The notes: generated by a model from the sequence alone, not told the origin. A DNA stretch of 62,050 nucleotides from JAFAGX01 sp035623255 (GCA_035623255.1 DASPTU010000099.1:1-62050), one strand, 5' to 3'; shown: positions 26,298-33,745, counted from the stretch's first letter. Translations and numbers: made by a program.

Positions 26298-27194
26298 ATG
26301 GCAATCCTTGGCTTTGTCGGTTTGGGGACCATGGGCGGGCAGATGGTGAATCGCCTGCTCAGCAAAGGCCATACGGTTACCGGCTATAACCGGACGCGCG
26401 CGAAAGCCCAGTGGCTGATCGACAAAGGTATGCGTTGGGCCGACTCGCCGCGCGCCGTGGCTTCGGCCGCGGATGTCACGTTCGCCATGGTGACGAACTC
26501 CGCCGCTTTGACCGACATCATGGAAGGTCCGGATGGCTTACTCGCGGGTTTCAGCTCCGGCAAGATTTTTTCAGATATCAGCACCGTCAGCCCCGGCGTC
26601 AGCCGCTTTTACGCGGCCAAGGTTCGGGAAAAAGGTGCTGACATGCTCGATTCACCGGTATCGGGCAGCGTGATCACGCTACAGGAAGGCAAGCTCTCCG
26701 TAATGGTCGCCGGTTGTCGCGAATCCTTCGAGCGCATCAAGCCGATTCTGCAAGATATCGGTCCTAAAGTGACCTATGTCGGCGACAACGGTCTTGCCCT
26801 CGTCCTGAAAATCGCGGTCAACCTGAATCTCGCCGTGCAGATGATGGCTTTCTCGGAAGGCGTCTTGCTGGCGGAGAAGAGCGGCATTGCCCGGCAGACC
26901 GCCGTAGAAGTGTTCACTCACAGTGCCGTCGCGTCACCCATGATTCAGTATCGCGGTCCCTTCGTACTCGAGCAGCCTGCCGAGGCGTGGTTCGATGTGA
27001 ACATGATGCAGAAGGACATGCTGCTGGCGATGGAACTTGGCCGCCAACTCGAGGTCCCGCTGCCCACGACCGCCGTGAGCAATGAGTTTTTGACTGCCGC
27101 CCGGGGAATGGGCATGGCAAAGCTGGACTTTGCCTGCGTCTTTGATGTTTTGGCACGCATGTCGGGGATCGCGAGCAGCGGGGCACCAAAATGA
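26298..27194 (+). CDS. NAD(P)-dependent beta-hydroxyacid dehydrogenase (3-hydroxyisobutyrate dehydrogenase family)
   Basis: The 298-residue protein has the Rossmann opening GFVGLGTMGGQMVNRLLSKG with GYNRT (residues 4-34) and the substrate-loop DSPVSGSVITLQEGKLSVM. The catalytic lysine lies in LVLKIAVNLNLAVQ, with a C-terminal all-helical domain after it. The usual substrate motif SGG is SGS here. Members oxidise 3-hydroxyisobutyrate, tartronate semialdehyde-related acids, 3-hydroxypropionate and similar compounds. It starts 5 bp after the GntR stop and overlaps the E1alpha gene by 4 bp, so it belongs to the same pathway. The likely role is to make or consume a hydroxyacid related to the 2-oxoacid used by the complex, but the exact substrate is open. 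Confidence 0.88.
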   Translation: MAILGFVGLGTMGGQMVNRLLSKGHTVTGYNRTRAKAQWLIDKGMRWADSPRAVASAADVTFAMVTNSAALTDIMEGPDGLLAGFSSGKIFSDISTVSPGVSRFYAAKVREKGADMLDSPVSGSVITLQEGKLSVMVAGCRESFERIKPILQDIGPKVTYVGDNGLALVLKIAVNLNLAVQMMAFSEGVLLAEKSGIARQTAVEVFTHSAVASPMIQYRGPFVLEQPAEAWFDVNMMQKDMLLAMELGRQLEVPLPTTAVSNEFLTAARGMGMAKLDFACVFDVLARMSGIASSGAPK

Positions 27195-28189
27195 CCATTG
27201 CTGCCAACCAGCGCGAAAGCGTTTCGGCAATCAGTGTCGAACAGTGGCTGCGAATGTATCGCCAAATGCTCCGCATTCGCTTGTTTGAGGAGCAAGTCAA
27301 CCAGCTCTATACGCGAGCTCTGATGCCAGGACTCGCTCATTTATACACAGGGGAAGAAGCCGTGGCGGTTGGGGTCTGTGAAGCGCTGCGCAAGGAGGAT
27401 TACATCACCAGCACGCATCGCGGTCATGGACACTGCCTCGCCAAGGGCGCTTCACCCGATCTGATGTTCGCGGAATTGCTAGGAAAGGAAGCCGGGTATT
27501 GCCGGGGCAAGGGTGGCTCAATGCACATTGCCGACCCGGCCACTGGCAATCTGGGCGCCAATGCCATTGTTGCGGGCAGCGTAGGCATTGCCACTGGCGC
27601 CGCGCTCTCCGCCAAACGCCTCGGCACTGATCGCGTCGCCATCTGTTTCTTCGGTGAGGGTGCGCTAGGGCAAGGCATTGTTTATGAGGTAATGAACCTC
27701 GCTCAGCTGTGGAGGCTCCCTGTCATCTACGTTTGCGAAAACAATCTTTACACTGAATACACGCATTACACCGAGACCACCGCGGGCGACATTGCTGCCC
27801 GCGCCGCCGCTTTCGGACTGCAAACTCAAACCGTGGACGGCCAGGACGTACGCGCTGTGTACAGTGCTGCGACCGGGTTGGTGGAGCGTGCGCGTCGCGG
27901 AAGCGGCCCATCTTTTCTCCTATGCAACACATACCGTTATCACGGCCATCATGTTGGCGACATCAATCGTGAATACTACCGGTCAAAAGCAGAAGAGCAG
28001 AGATGGAAGAACGAGCGCGATCCAATCAAATCGCTTTCCGACTGGCTCATGAGTGAGGGCGGAGTTGAGGCCGACGTTTTCGCACGCATTGAGTCTGAAG
28101 TCGAATCCGAAATGGCGGCTGCCGTCAACTTCGCTTTAGACGCGCCGTATCCGAAACTTCAGGAGGTAGATCAGGATGTCTACGCCTGA
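27191..28189 (+). CDS. 2-oxoacid dehydrogenase E1 component, alpha subunit
   Basis: Thiamine-diphosphate-dependent decarboxylase subunit of 332 residues, like the alpha subunits of pyruvate, acetoin and branched-chain 2-oxoacid dehydrogenases. It shows LYTGEEAVAVGVCEALRKED, THRGHGHCLAKGA, GRGGSMH-like CRGKGGSMHIAD, and the diphosphate/Mg2+ motif FFGEGALGQG...CENN. The motif's Asp is Glu (GEG), as in known branched-chain E1alpha proteins. YRYHGHHVGD is the phosphorylation-loop region. Start codon ATG overlaps the previous stop (ATGA), and the end overlaps the beta-subunit gene by 14 bp. The specificity (pyruvate, acetoin or another 2-oxoacid) cannot be fixed from sequence. Confidence 0.92.
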   Translation: MTIAANQRESVSAISVEQWLRMYRQMLRIRLFEEQVNQLYTRALMPGLAHLYTGEEAVAVGVCEALRKEDYITSTHRGHGHCLAKGASPDLMFAELLGKEAGYCRGKGGSMHIADPATGNLGANAIVAGSVGIATGAALSAKRLGTDRVAICFFGEGALGQGIVYEVMNLAQLWRLPVIYVCENNLYTEYTHYTETTAGDIAARAAAFGLQTQTVDGQDVRAVYSAATGLVERARRGSGPSFLLCNTYRYHGHHVGDINREYYRSKAEEQRWKNERDPIKSLSDWLMSEGGVEADVFARIESEVESEMAAAVNFALDAPYPKLQEVDQDVYA

Positions 28190-29177
28190 TGCCCATCCGC
28201 GAGAGTTGACCTTCGCTCAGGCGATCCGTGAGGCGCTTGCGGAAGAGATGCGCCGCGATTCGCGCGTCTGCATTTTCGGAGAAGATGTGGCCGAGGCCGG
28301 CACTCCTTTCAAAGTGCTCTCCGGCCTGGTAGAGGAATTTGGCACCGAGCGCGTACTTGACACTCCGATATCAGAGGCAGGCTTCACGGGGATTGGCGTG
28401 GGCGCCGCCATGACCGGCCTGCGCCCTATTGTCGATATCATGTTCGGTGATTTCATCACCCTGACCATGGACCAGATGGTGAATCAAGCCGCCAAAGTCC
28501 ATTACATGTCGGGCGGGAAATGGAAGGTCCCGATGGTGATGCGAACGACCCTGGGTGCGACTCGCCGCTCTGCCGCTCAGCATTCGCAGTCCCTGCATGC
28601 CTGGTTCAGTCATGTACCGGGCTTGAAGGTCGTTTTGCCTTCGACACCGTACGATGCCAAGGGTCTGCTCAAGACCGCTATCCGCGACGAAAATCCAGTG
28701 GTCTTCTTTGAGGACAAGATGATGTACAAGCTCAAAGGTCCCGTGCCGGAAGAGGAATACACGATTCCGTTGGGCGTGGCTGACGTGAAGCGCGCTGGAA
28801 GCGACATTACTATGGTCGCAACCAGCAGCATGGTACAGGTCGCACTCGGAGCTGCAGATCTGCTAGAAAAAAGCGGCATCAGCGCCGAAGTGATCGACCC
28901 ACGCACAACCTGGCCCCTGGATGAACAGACTTTGATTAATTCGGTTCGCAAGACGTCTCGCGCGATTGTTCTAGACGAAGGTTATGGGAGATATGGAGTG
29001 ACCGCAGAAATTGCGACGGTCATCGCCGAGGGAGCCTTTTACGATCTGGACGCGCCGGTGACTCGCATGGGTGCGATGCATGTGCCCATTCCATTCTCCC
29101 CGCCTCTTGAAGACGAGACCGTGCCGAGCGAGAAGTCAGTTTTGGAGATGGCCCGGAAACTTTGCGGAAGGGCTTAG
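28176..29177 (+). CDS. 2-oxoacid dehydrogenase E1 component, beta subunit
   Basis: The 333-residue partner of the alpha subunit at 27191. Typical motifs in order: ALAEEMRRDSRVCIFGEDVA, DTPISEAGFTGIGVGAAMTG, IVDIMFGDFITLTMDQMVNQ, AQHSQSLHAWFSHVPGLKVV and VIDPRTTWPLDEQTL. With the alpha subunit it forms the alpha2beta2 thiamine-dependent E1 that decarboxylates a 2-oxoacid and reductively acylates lipoyl-E2 (encoded at 30759). An AGGAGG ribosome binding site lies inside the alpha gene, 8-13 bp upstream of the start, so the two are translationally coupled. Confidence 0.92.
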   Translation: MSTPDAHPRELTFAQAIREALAEEMRRDSRVCIFGEDVAEAGTPFKVLSGLVEEFGTERVLDTPISEAGFTGIGVGAAMTGLRPIVDIMFGDFITLTMDQMVNQAAKVHYMSGGKWKVPMVMRTTLGATRRSAAQHSQSLHAWFSHVPGLKVVLPSTPYDAKGLLKTAIRDENPVVFFEDKMMYKLKGPVPEEEYTIPLGVADVKRAGSDITMVATSSMVQVALGAADLLEKSGISAEVIDPRTTWPLDEQTLINSVRKTSRAIVLDEGYGRYGVTAEIATVIAEGAFYDLDAPVTRMGAMHVPIPFSPPLEDETVPSEKSVLEMARKLCGRA

Positions 29178-29185
29178 CAATTTCT

Positions 29186-29228
29186 ATTGTCATCCGGAGC
29201 GGCCTTTAGGCCTGCGAAGGATGACAAT
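29186..29228 (+). repeat. Hairpin-forming intergenic repeat between E1beta and M24 genes
   Basis: ATTGTCATCC (29186-29195) and GGATGACAAT (29219-29228) form a perfect 10-bp stem. The loop contains a second small inverted repeat, GGCC/GGCC. The ends match the dispersed GTCATCC...GAAGGAT family also seen at 24129, 30674, 42482 and 50141. Lying inside an operon, it may attenuate transcription or stabilise the upstream mRNA. Confidence 0.55.
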
Positions 29229-29293
29229 TGATACTGTGACCACGTCATCATGTTCTCGAAATTAGCGATGTGGGCGCAGAGTAGGAGGTCCTC

Positions 29294-30640
29294 ATGGCAT
29301 TGCCAACTACCGGAACCATGGCAGTGGATTGGGAACAGCGGGTGGATTTTGACCGCCTGCGGCGTGATCGCCTGGCCCGCGCCAAGGAGTTGTTGGCCAA
29401 GTCCGAGATGGGCGCGCTGCTTTGTTTTGACATGAACAATGTGCGCTACCTCACGGCCACGCATATCGGCACCTGGGCCCAGGACAAGTGCAATCGCTTT
29501 ACCTTACTGCCGCAAAATGACGAACCCATTCTCTGGGACTTCGGTTCTGCTGCCAAGCACCATCAACTTCATTGCCCGTGGCTCGGCGAGCGCTCTCGTC
29601 CGGGCATTTCGATGCTACGTGGTGCTATGTCCCCGGAGATGGGCCGAGCCGAAGATGTCGCCCGCAAGATTCGCATCGAACTTGAAATGCGCGGCCTAAA
29701 CAAGGAACCGCTGGGGATTGACATCATTGAGCCGCCAGTGCTCTTTGCATTGCAACGAGAAGGAATCCAGGTTGTTGATGGACAGCAGATCATGTCTGAT
29801 GCCCGCGTCATCAAGACGCAGGACGAAATCACTCTGCTGAACATGTCCGCAATGATGGTCGATGCCGCGTACGACGATCTCTACCGCGCCATGAAGCCCG
29901 GCATGCGCGAGAACGAGGCAGTGGGCCTGGTCAGCAAAAAGCTTTACGATCTCGGATCGGAATATGTCGAAGCAGTCAACGCCATCTCGGGCGAGCGCTG
30001 CAATCCGCACCCGCACGTTTTCTCCGATCGCGTGTTGCGTCCTGGCGATCCCGTGTACTACGACATTCTTCATTCCTACATGGGATATCGCACCTGTTAC
30101 TACCGCTGTTTCACCATCGGCTACGCCTCACATGCCATGGTCGATGCTTACAAGCGTTGCCGTGAATATCTGGATGCAGCCATCGAACTCGTTCGTCCTG
30201 GTCGCACCACCGCCGAAATTGCCGCGGTCTGGCCGAAAGCCGAGGAGTTCGGTTTTCCCAATGAGGAAGCTTGTTTTGCCTTGCAGTATGGTCACGGAGT
30301 TGGCTTGGCAATCTGGGAGAAGCCCGTCATCAGTCGCCTGGTTTCTTTCGAGCATCCGCACGAGATAAAGCCCGGGATGGTCTTTGCACTTGAAACTTTC
30401 TGGCCCTCAACCGACGGTTGGAGCGCGGCGCGAATCGAAGAAGAAATCGTCGTTACTCCAACCGGCCACGAAGTGATAACCCGTTTCCCGGCAGAGGAAC
30501 TGCTCGTCGCGGGGGCCCATTATTTCACCGTCAATGGTCCGCTGCCCACAACTCGAGAAACCGAGTCTGCGCCTAGCAAGCGCGTTATCGAGATGATCGA
30601 GGGTAGCTCCAAGGCGGAACGAGTCGGCGTGGCCGATTAA
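29294..30640 (+). CDS. M24 (creatinase/aminopeptidase-fold) protein with altered metal site
   Basis: The 448-residue protein starts behind a perfect AGGAGG. Residues about 20-190 form the creatinase-type N-terminal domain (RRDRLARAKELLAKSEMGAL, CFDMNNVRYLTATHIGTW), and about 195-430 the pita-bread domain. Metal ligands D257 (YYD), H334 (QYGHGVGL), E367 (ALETFW) and E382 (RIEEE) are in place. The second aspartate, expected 11 residues after D257, is C268 (GYRTCYYR). The N-terminal pattern recalls the M24 subgroup containing the DMSP lyase DddP and ectoine-type hydrolases rather than proline peptidases, by my recollection only. It lies between E1beta and E2 on the same strand, so it likely serves that pathway. 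Reaction unknown. Confidence 0.8.
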   Translation: MALPTTGTMAVDWEQRVDFDRLRRDRLARAKELLAKSEMGALLCFDMNNVRYLTATHIGTWAQDKCNRFTLLPQNDEPILWDFGSAAKHHQLHCPWLGERSRPGISMLRGAMSPEMGRAEDVARKIRIELEMRGLNKEPLGIDIIEPPVLFALQREGIQVVDGQQIMSDARVIKTQDEITLLNMSAMMVDAAYDDLYRAMKPGMRENEAVGLVSKKLYDLGSEYVEAVNAISGERCNPHPHVFSDRVLRPGDPVYYDILHSYMGYRTCYYRCFTIGYASHAMVDAYKRCREYLDAAIELVRPGRTTAEIAAVWPKAEEFGFPNEEACFALQYGHGVGLAIWEKPVISRLVSFEHPHEIKPGMVFALETFWPSTDGWSAARIEEEIVVTPTGHEVITRFPAEELLVAGAHYFTVNGPLPTTRETESAPSKRVIEMIEGSSKAERVGVAD

Positions 30641-30673
30641 ATGCCGGGCAACTCTAGGCGTTCGTCTACACCC

Positions 30674-30740
30674 ATTGTCCTCCTGAGCAGCGCCACGTGA
30701 TTCGCTTACGAACCGCTCGCGCAGTGGAAGAATCTTTGCA
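30674..30740 (+). repeat. Dispersed intergenic repeat between M24 and E2 genes
   Basis: ATTGTCCTCCTGAGC at the left and GTGGAAGAATCTTTGCA at the right match, with changes, the GTCATCCTGAGC...GTCGAAGGATC pattern of the other intergenic repeats in this window. It fills most of the 118-bp gap between two genes of the same locus. Confidence 0.4.
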
Positions 30741-30758
30741 TTCCATCGGTTAATCAAA

Positions 30759-31934
30759 ATGGCCTTTAGCGTCGTCATGCCGGCTCTCGAAATGGCCCAG
30801 GAAACGGGCAAGCTAGTGGCCTGGCGCAAGAGAGATGGGGAGACTGTCAGCAAAGGTGAACCGCTGCTTGAGATTGAAACCGATAAAGCTGTGCTCGAGG
30901 TCGAAGCGCCTGCTGACGGTGTTCTTACTGGCATCGCCGCCCAGGAAGGCGACATTGTGCCGGTTGGTGAAACCATTGCCTGGATCGTCCGCCCCGGCGA
31001 GTCCGCTCCCCCGAGGGCGCCGGTTTCTTCCACGCGGAGAACCGCTAACGAACCTGCACGGCCCACGGCAGCTCACGAAATTCCTTCTGAACTGGCGGCT
31101 GGGGCTGCTGCGCGTCTATCGCCGAAGGCTCGCCGACTTGCCCAAGAAGCCGGTGTTGACCCCCTAAAACTACGCGGCTCGGGCCCCGGTGGCGCCATCC
31201 TCGCCGCAGATGTGCTGGCCATCCAAGCTGAGACGAACCAGCAATCCGGCAATTTCAAAACCCCCGGATCGGTGGGACGTCTCATGGCGGAGCGCACTAC
31301 GGCAAGCTGGACTACTGTGCCTCATTTTTTTGTGGTGCGCGAGGTTGACGCATCCGCGCTGAATGAAGCCCGTCAGCAGCTGGCGTCCGCGAGTGAAGAA
31401 AAATCGAATGTGCGGCTGACGCACACCGATCTGCTGGTTGCGCTAGTTTCCCGCGTTCTAACCAAGCATCCCCGCGTCAATGCAAGCTGGATCGACGGAA
31501 AAATTCGCCTAAATCAGGGGATCAACATCGCAGTTGCAATCGCAGTGGACGATGGCGTTGTAGCGGCCGTAATCCGCAACGCTAATGCCTTGCAAGTCAG
31601 AGAGATTGCAGTCCAGAGGCACGAACTTGCAGAGCGCGCACGGGCAAGTCGACTCCATCCCCAGGACATTTCTGGCGCAACTTTCACTATCAGCAATCTC
31701 GGCATGTACCACGTAGACGCCTTCAGTGCCATAATCAACCCTCCTCAAGCAGCGATTCTGGCGGTTGGCAGCATCACCGACCGTGTCATCGTCGTGGCTG
31801 GTCAGGCCACAATTCGCCCTATGGTGACGCTAACTCTCTCCTGTGATCACCGGGTGGTTGATGGCGTGAGGGCTGCTTCCTTTTTGAACGATTTGGTTGA
31901 AAGGATTCGCGACCCGGAGAAATGGCTGCAATGA
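30759..31934 (+). CDS. 2-oxoacid dehydrogenase E2 component (dihydrolipoyl acyltransferase)
   Basis: A 391-residue three-part E2. The lipoyl domain (residues 1-78) has the swinging-arm lysine K43 in EIETDKAVLEVEA. The peripheral subunit-binding domain (about 112-150) reads LSPKARRLAQEAGVDPLKLR and GSGPGGAI. The acyltransferase domain (about 165-391) has SCDHRVVDG with catalytic H364 and D368. Alanine- and proline-rich linkers join the parts. It transfers the acyl group made by E1 (27191-29177) to coenzyme A in the cytoplasm. No E3 (dihydrolipoamide dehydrogenase) gene is in the window, so E3 is probably shared with other complexes. Confidence 0.93.
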   Translation: MAFSVVMPALEMAQETGKLVAWRKRDGETVSKGEPLLEIETDKAVLEVEAPADGVLTGIAAQEGDIVPVGETIAWIVRPGESAPPRAPVSSTRRTANEPARPTAAHEIPSELAAGAAARLSPKARRLAQEAGVDPLKLRGSGPGGAILAADVLAIQAETNQQSGNFKTPGSVGRLMAERTTASWTTVPHFFVVREVDASALNEARQQLASASEEKSNVRLTHTDLLVALVSRVLTKHPRVNASWIDGKIRLNQGINIAVAIAVDDGVVAAVIRNANALQVREIAVQRHELAERARASRLHPQDISGATFTISNLGMYHVDAFSAIINPPQAAILAVGSITDRVIVVAGQATIRPMVTLTLSCDHRVVDGVRAASFLNDLVERIRDPEKWLQ

Positions 31935-32039
31935 GAGAGCTCTTTCACAGGACCACGGGGCGATGAGCTAGGATTTTAGTGTGGTGGCTTAGCTCCCGGC
32001 AGCGAAACTCAGTCAGTGGTCACGAGGGCAAGCGAGCAC

Positions 32040-32136
32040 AGGTGAGCCAGTTTCGCAGGGCAGGTAAGTGCTTGAATCGGGAAGAGGAAGATGGCGCGCC
32101 CTGAGAGATTCGAACTCCCGACCTTCTGGTTCGTAG
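32040..32136 (+). repeat. Left direct repeat (att-like copy A)
   Basis: Matches 32907-33003 at 95 of 97 positions; the differences are at 32060 and 32062. Identity stops abruptly on the right at 32137 (G against C), in the tRNA anticodon loop, and on the left at 32039. It contains the displaced 3' half of the tRNA-Arg gene. Confidence 0.9.
32092..32136 (-). pseudogene. 3' fragment of tRNA-Arg gene
   Basis: On the minus strand this repeats the 3' half of the tRNA-Arg gene at 32959-33035: part of the anticodon loop, the anticodon-stem 3' side, variable loop, T arm, acceptor 3' side and CCA. The 5' half (D arm and acceptor 5' side) is missing, so it cannot form a tRNA. Confidence 0.9.
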
Positions 32137-32260
32137 GTAGAAAGTTAACGCTGTAAGTGATTGGTCTGGTAGCGCATACCAACACTGTGAAAAATCTCAT
32201 TTGCGCCCACGCGCCCACTTTACGGTTAAGATAAGAGCCATCCTCAACCCGAGGTAAGCA

Positions 32261-32863
32261 ATGGGACAGGCAAAACGTGACCGTGACACAAGTGCGGCGC
32301 TTGCCTGTGCCGAAGCCTTCCAAAGAATCGCAGAGCCACTCCTCCCTGGTATCGCCCAAGACGTGGAAGGGAACGTCCAATTTCCGCACGCGCCCCGCAA
32401 CATTGGAGACTTGGTGGTGGCGGCGGTGAACCTCGCGTTTGCTGTAGAGTTGTACATCAAAGCACTCCTTGCCGAGTTCCAGATCAATGTGCCTCAAACC
32501 CACGACCTCGGTAAGCTATATGACGCAATTCCCCAGTCCCTCAGGAATGAGATCGAGAAGTCATACGACACGAACTGGAGGGAGCACTGGTATGGTAAGC
32601 GCGCTTCCATAACCATAGCGAAGGGGCCGCTGGAGCAGCCGGAATGGAGGGACTATCGTAACCAACCCAAGAATCTCGGAGCAGTCCTAGAGAGATCGGG
32701 GGATGTCTTTACTTCCTGGAGATACATCTACGAATTCACTGAGCCGGGTCAAGGCAGCTACCAGTTCCACGATTTCGAGTACGGCCTCCTCCTTTCCGCA
32801 TGCAATGCAATCCGGGCCGCCATCATACTCAAGATCATCCCGACCCACGCGCAGCTACACTGA
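32261..32863 (+). CDS. HEPN-like domain protein, sole cargo of the tRNA-associated island
   Basis: A 200-residue protein with GAGGT nine bases before its ATG. Helix NLAFAVELYIKALLAEF (residues 57-73) followed by THDLGKLYDAIP (80-91) is the pattern of HEPN-type helical domains (conserved E/K-rich helix, then T-H-D-L). A later SWRYIYEF (152-159) and HDFEYGLLLSACNAIRA (170-186) complete a helical bundle. A canonical R-x4-6-H ribonuclease motif is not obvious, so activity is uncertain. HEPN proteins are common in toxin-antitoxin, abortive infection and phage-defence systems. Lying alone between direct repeats at a tRNA gene fits a horizontally acquired cargo gene. No partner (for example a nucleotidyltransferase) is present. 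Confidence 0.65.
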   Translation: MGQAKRDRDTSAALACAEAFQRIAEPLLPGIAQDVEGNVQFPHAPRNIGDLVVAAVNLAFAVELYIKALLAEFQINVPQTHDLGKLYDAIPQSLRNEIEKSYDTNWREHWYGKRASITIAKGPLEQPEWRDYRNQPKNLGAVLERSGDVFTSWRYIYEFTEPGQGSYQFHDFEYGLLLSACNAIRAAIILKIIPTHAQLH

Positions 32864-32906
32864 GCGCGGGTGAATCACCCCAAAACAAGGTTTTTCATCT
32901 ATCGAG

Positions 32907-33003
32907 AGGTGAGCCAGTTTCGCAGGACGGGTAAGTGCTTGAATCGGGAAGAGGAAGATGGCGCGCCCTGAGAGATTCGAACTCCCGACCTTCTGGTTCG
33001 TAG
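32907..33003 (+). repeat. Right direct repeat (att-like copy B)
   Basis: The second copy of the 97-bp repeat. It runs from AGGTGAGCC at 32907 to CGTAG at 33003, inside the anticodon loop of the intact tRNA-Arg gene. The copy-to-copy spacing is 867 bp. Confidence 0.9.
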
Positions 33004-33035
33004 CCAGACGCTCTATCCAACTGAGCTAAGGGCGC
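32959..33035 (-). tRNA. tRNA-Arg (anticodon ACG)
   Basis: On the minus strand the 77-nt gene folds as a full cloverleaf. Acceptor GCGCCCT pairs with AGGGCGC, followed by discriminator G and an encoded CCA (32961-32959). The D arm contains AGCTCAGTTGGATAGAGC, the anticodon stem-loop is CTGG-CTACGAA-CCAG, and the T arm is GGGAGTTCGAATCTCTC. The anticodon ACG reads CGN arginine codons (A34 becomes inosine). Its 3' half is duplicated at 32092-32136, and the gene is the apparent integration site of the small island to its left. Confidence 0.96.
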
Positions 33036-33405
33036 AACGTGGAGTGTGACGGTTTCGATTATAGCGGAAATTTTGAGGGGAGTGGCTCGCGGGAAGTGGA
33101 TCAAAATCAGTCTGAGAAGTGCATTCCGTGAGGATTTCAACACAGTTCGGCAGACGGTTTGCCTATGCCGAAGCGCACGTAAATCTTGCCCGCAGTGCGG
33201 CAATTCCTACCCGGTGCAGAACCCTTGCTGGACAAGTCTTTTCAGCGATTTAAGAAATGGCAAACAGGGTGCTTTCAGAAACCCCAGACGAAGTGGCGCG
33301 CAACGGGGCGCTCTCGAGAATAAACTTCGGCCAGAGGTTTTCTTGGGCGCCCCTTGCATTTCCCTTCTTAAGCAGACGCCAAGGACCCTCCCCCGTGCTT
33401 GGCCG
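33036..33405. other. Intergenic region with no gene seen
   Basis: Between the tRNA-Arg gene and the HMA-like gene, both on the minus strand. Several open frames cross it on both strands, but none has a ribosome binding site or protein-like composition. The promoter of the tRNA gene should lie near 33040-33080, though I could not assign its boxes. Confidence 0.45.
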
Positions 33406-33633
33406 TCAAGCCAAAACCAACCGTGCGGTGATCTCCACCCCCGCACGGCGTAACAAGCCTGCAACCACCGGTTCCTTAAACCGGGAGGCGTCAAACTCGA
33501 CGCGGATAATGTGCTCCCTTTCATCGATTGAAATACGGCGAACCCCGTAGACTTCGCGCATGCTGTCGAGTGCGCGCATCTCGGCCTCTTCGGTCCTGCC
33601 AGCGTAGCGGTAAGCAACTTCAAACTGGGTCAT
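33406..33633 (-). CDS. Small HMA-like (ferredoxin-fold) protein lacking the CxxC metal motif
   Basis: A 75-residue protein whose order of elements fits the beta-alpha-beta-beta-alpha-beta fold of heavy-metal-associated domains: FEVAYRY, AEMRALDSMREVYGV, RRISIDEREHI, IRVEFDAS, KEPVVAGLLRRAGVE. The M-x-C-x2-C metal-binding loop is absent and there is no cysteine. It is divergent from the copper ATPase gene, 112 bp away, which supports a link to metal handling, perhaps as a structural or regulatory partner. An alternative is an unrelated ferredoxin-fold protein. The Shine-Dalgarno AGAGG lies in the loop of a small inverted repeat (33637-33650). Confidence 0.6.
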   Translation of the reverse strand: MTQFEVAYRYAGRTEEAEMRALDSMREVYGVRRISIDEREHIIRVEFDASRFKEPVVAGLLRRAGVEITARLVLA

Positions 33634-33636
33634 AAG

Positions 33637-33650
33637 TTGACCTCTGTCAA
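33637..33650. promoter_or_regulatory. Small palindrome between divergent HMA-like and copper ATPase genes
   Basis: TTGACctctGTCAA is a perfect 5-bp inverted repeat with a 4-bp centre. On the minus strand its centre carries the AGAGG ribosome binding site of the HMA-like gene, 3 bp before the start codon. It could be an operator for a metal-responsive repressor or a weak RNA hairpin. Evidence is limited to symmetry and position. Confidence 0.3.
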
Positions 33651-33745
33651 AGGATTAGAATTGTCAGCAGTTTGCCCCTGAATCGAAGGCGGCAGACACA
33701 CAATCTTACAGCAAGAGAGTTTTGTAGTCTGCGGAAGACGAGCTC

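Larger units (their letters stand above)
32040..33003. mobile_element. Minimal tRNA-associated island flanked by 97-bp direct repeats
   Basis: Two 97-bp direct repeats (32040-32136 and 32907-33003, differing at two positions) enclose 770 bp with one HEPN-like gene. The repeats start exactly in the anticodon loop of an intact tRNA-Arg gene (right copy), include its 3' half with CCA, and continue 52 bp past it. The left copy is a truncated tRNA remnant. This is the outcome expected when an element integrates at a tRNA anticodon loop and restores the gene. No integrase is present, so it is a satellite, a deletion remnant, or a tandem duplication that gained a gene. Confidence 0.6.

Noticed and set aside
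27641..27760. Glu in place of Asp in the E1alpha thiamine motif (GEG) as a defect
   Set aside because: Glu occurs at this position in known branched-chain 2-oxoacid dehydrogenase alpha subunits, so it is a normal variant.
32092..32136. A second functional tRNA in the left direct repeat
   Set aside because: Only the 3' half is present; the acceptor 5' side and D arm are missing, so it is listed as a pseudogene fragment.
32009..32503. Minus-strand frame of 164 codons in the tRNA-associated island
   Set aside because: Its translated part NQKVGSSNLSGRA is the familiar artefact of reading through a tRNA gene remnant.
33421..33448. CCGTGCGG/CCGCACGG inverted repeat as a terminator
   Set aside because: It lies inside the 3' end of the HMA-like coding region and no T tract follows on either strand.
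33257..33550. Plus-strand frame of 97 codons near the tRNA-Arg gene
   Set aside because: Overlaps the better supported HMA-like gene on the opposite strand and lacks a ribosome site or hydrophobic core pattern.
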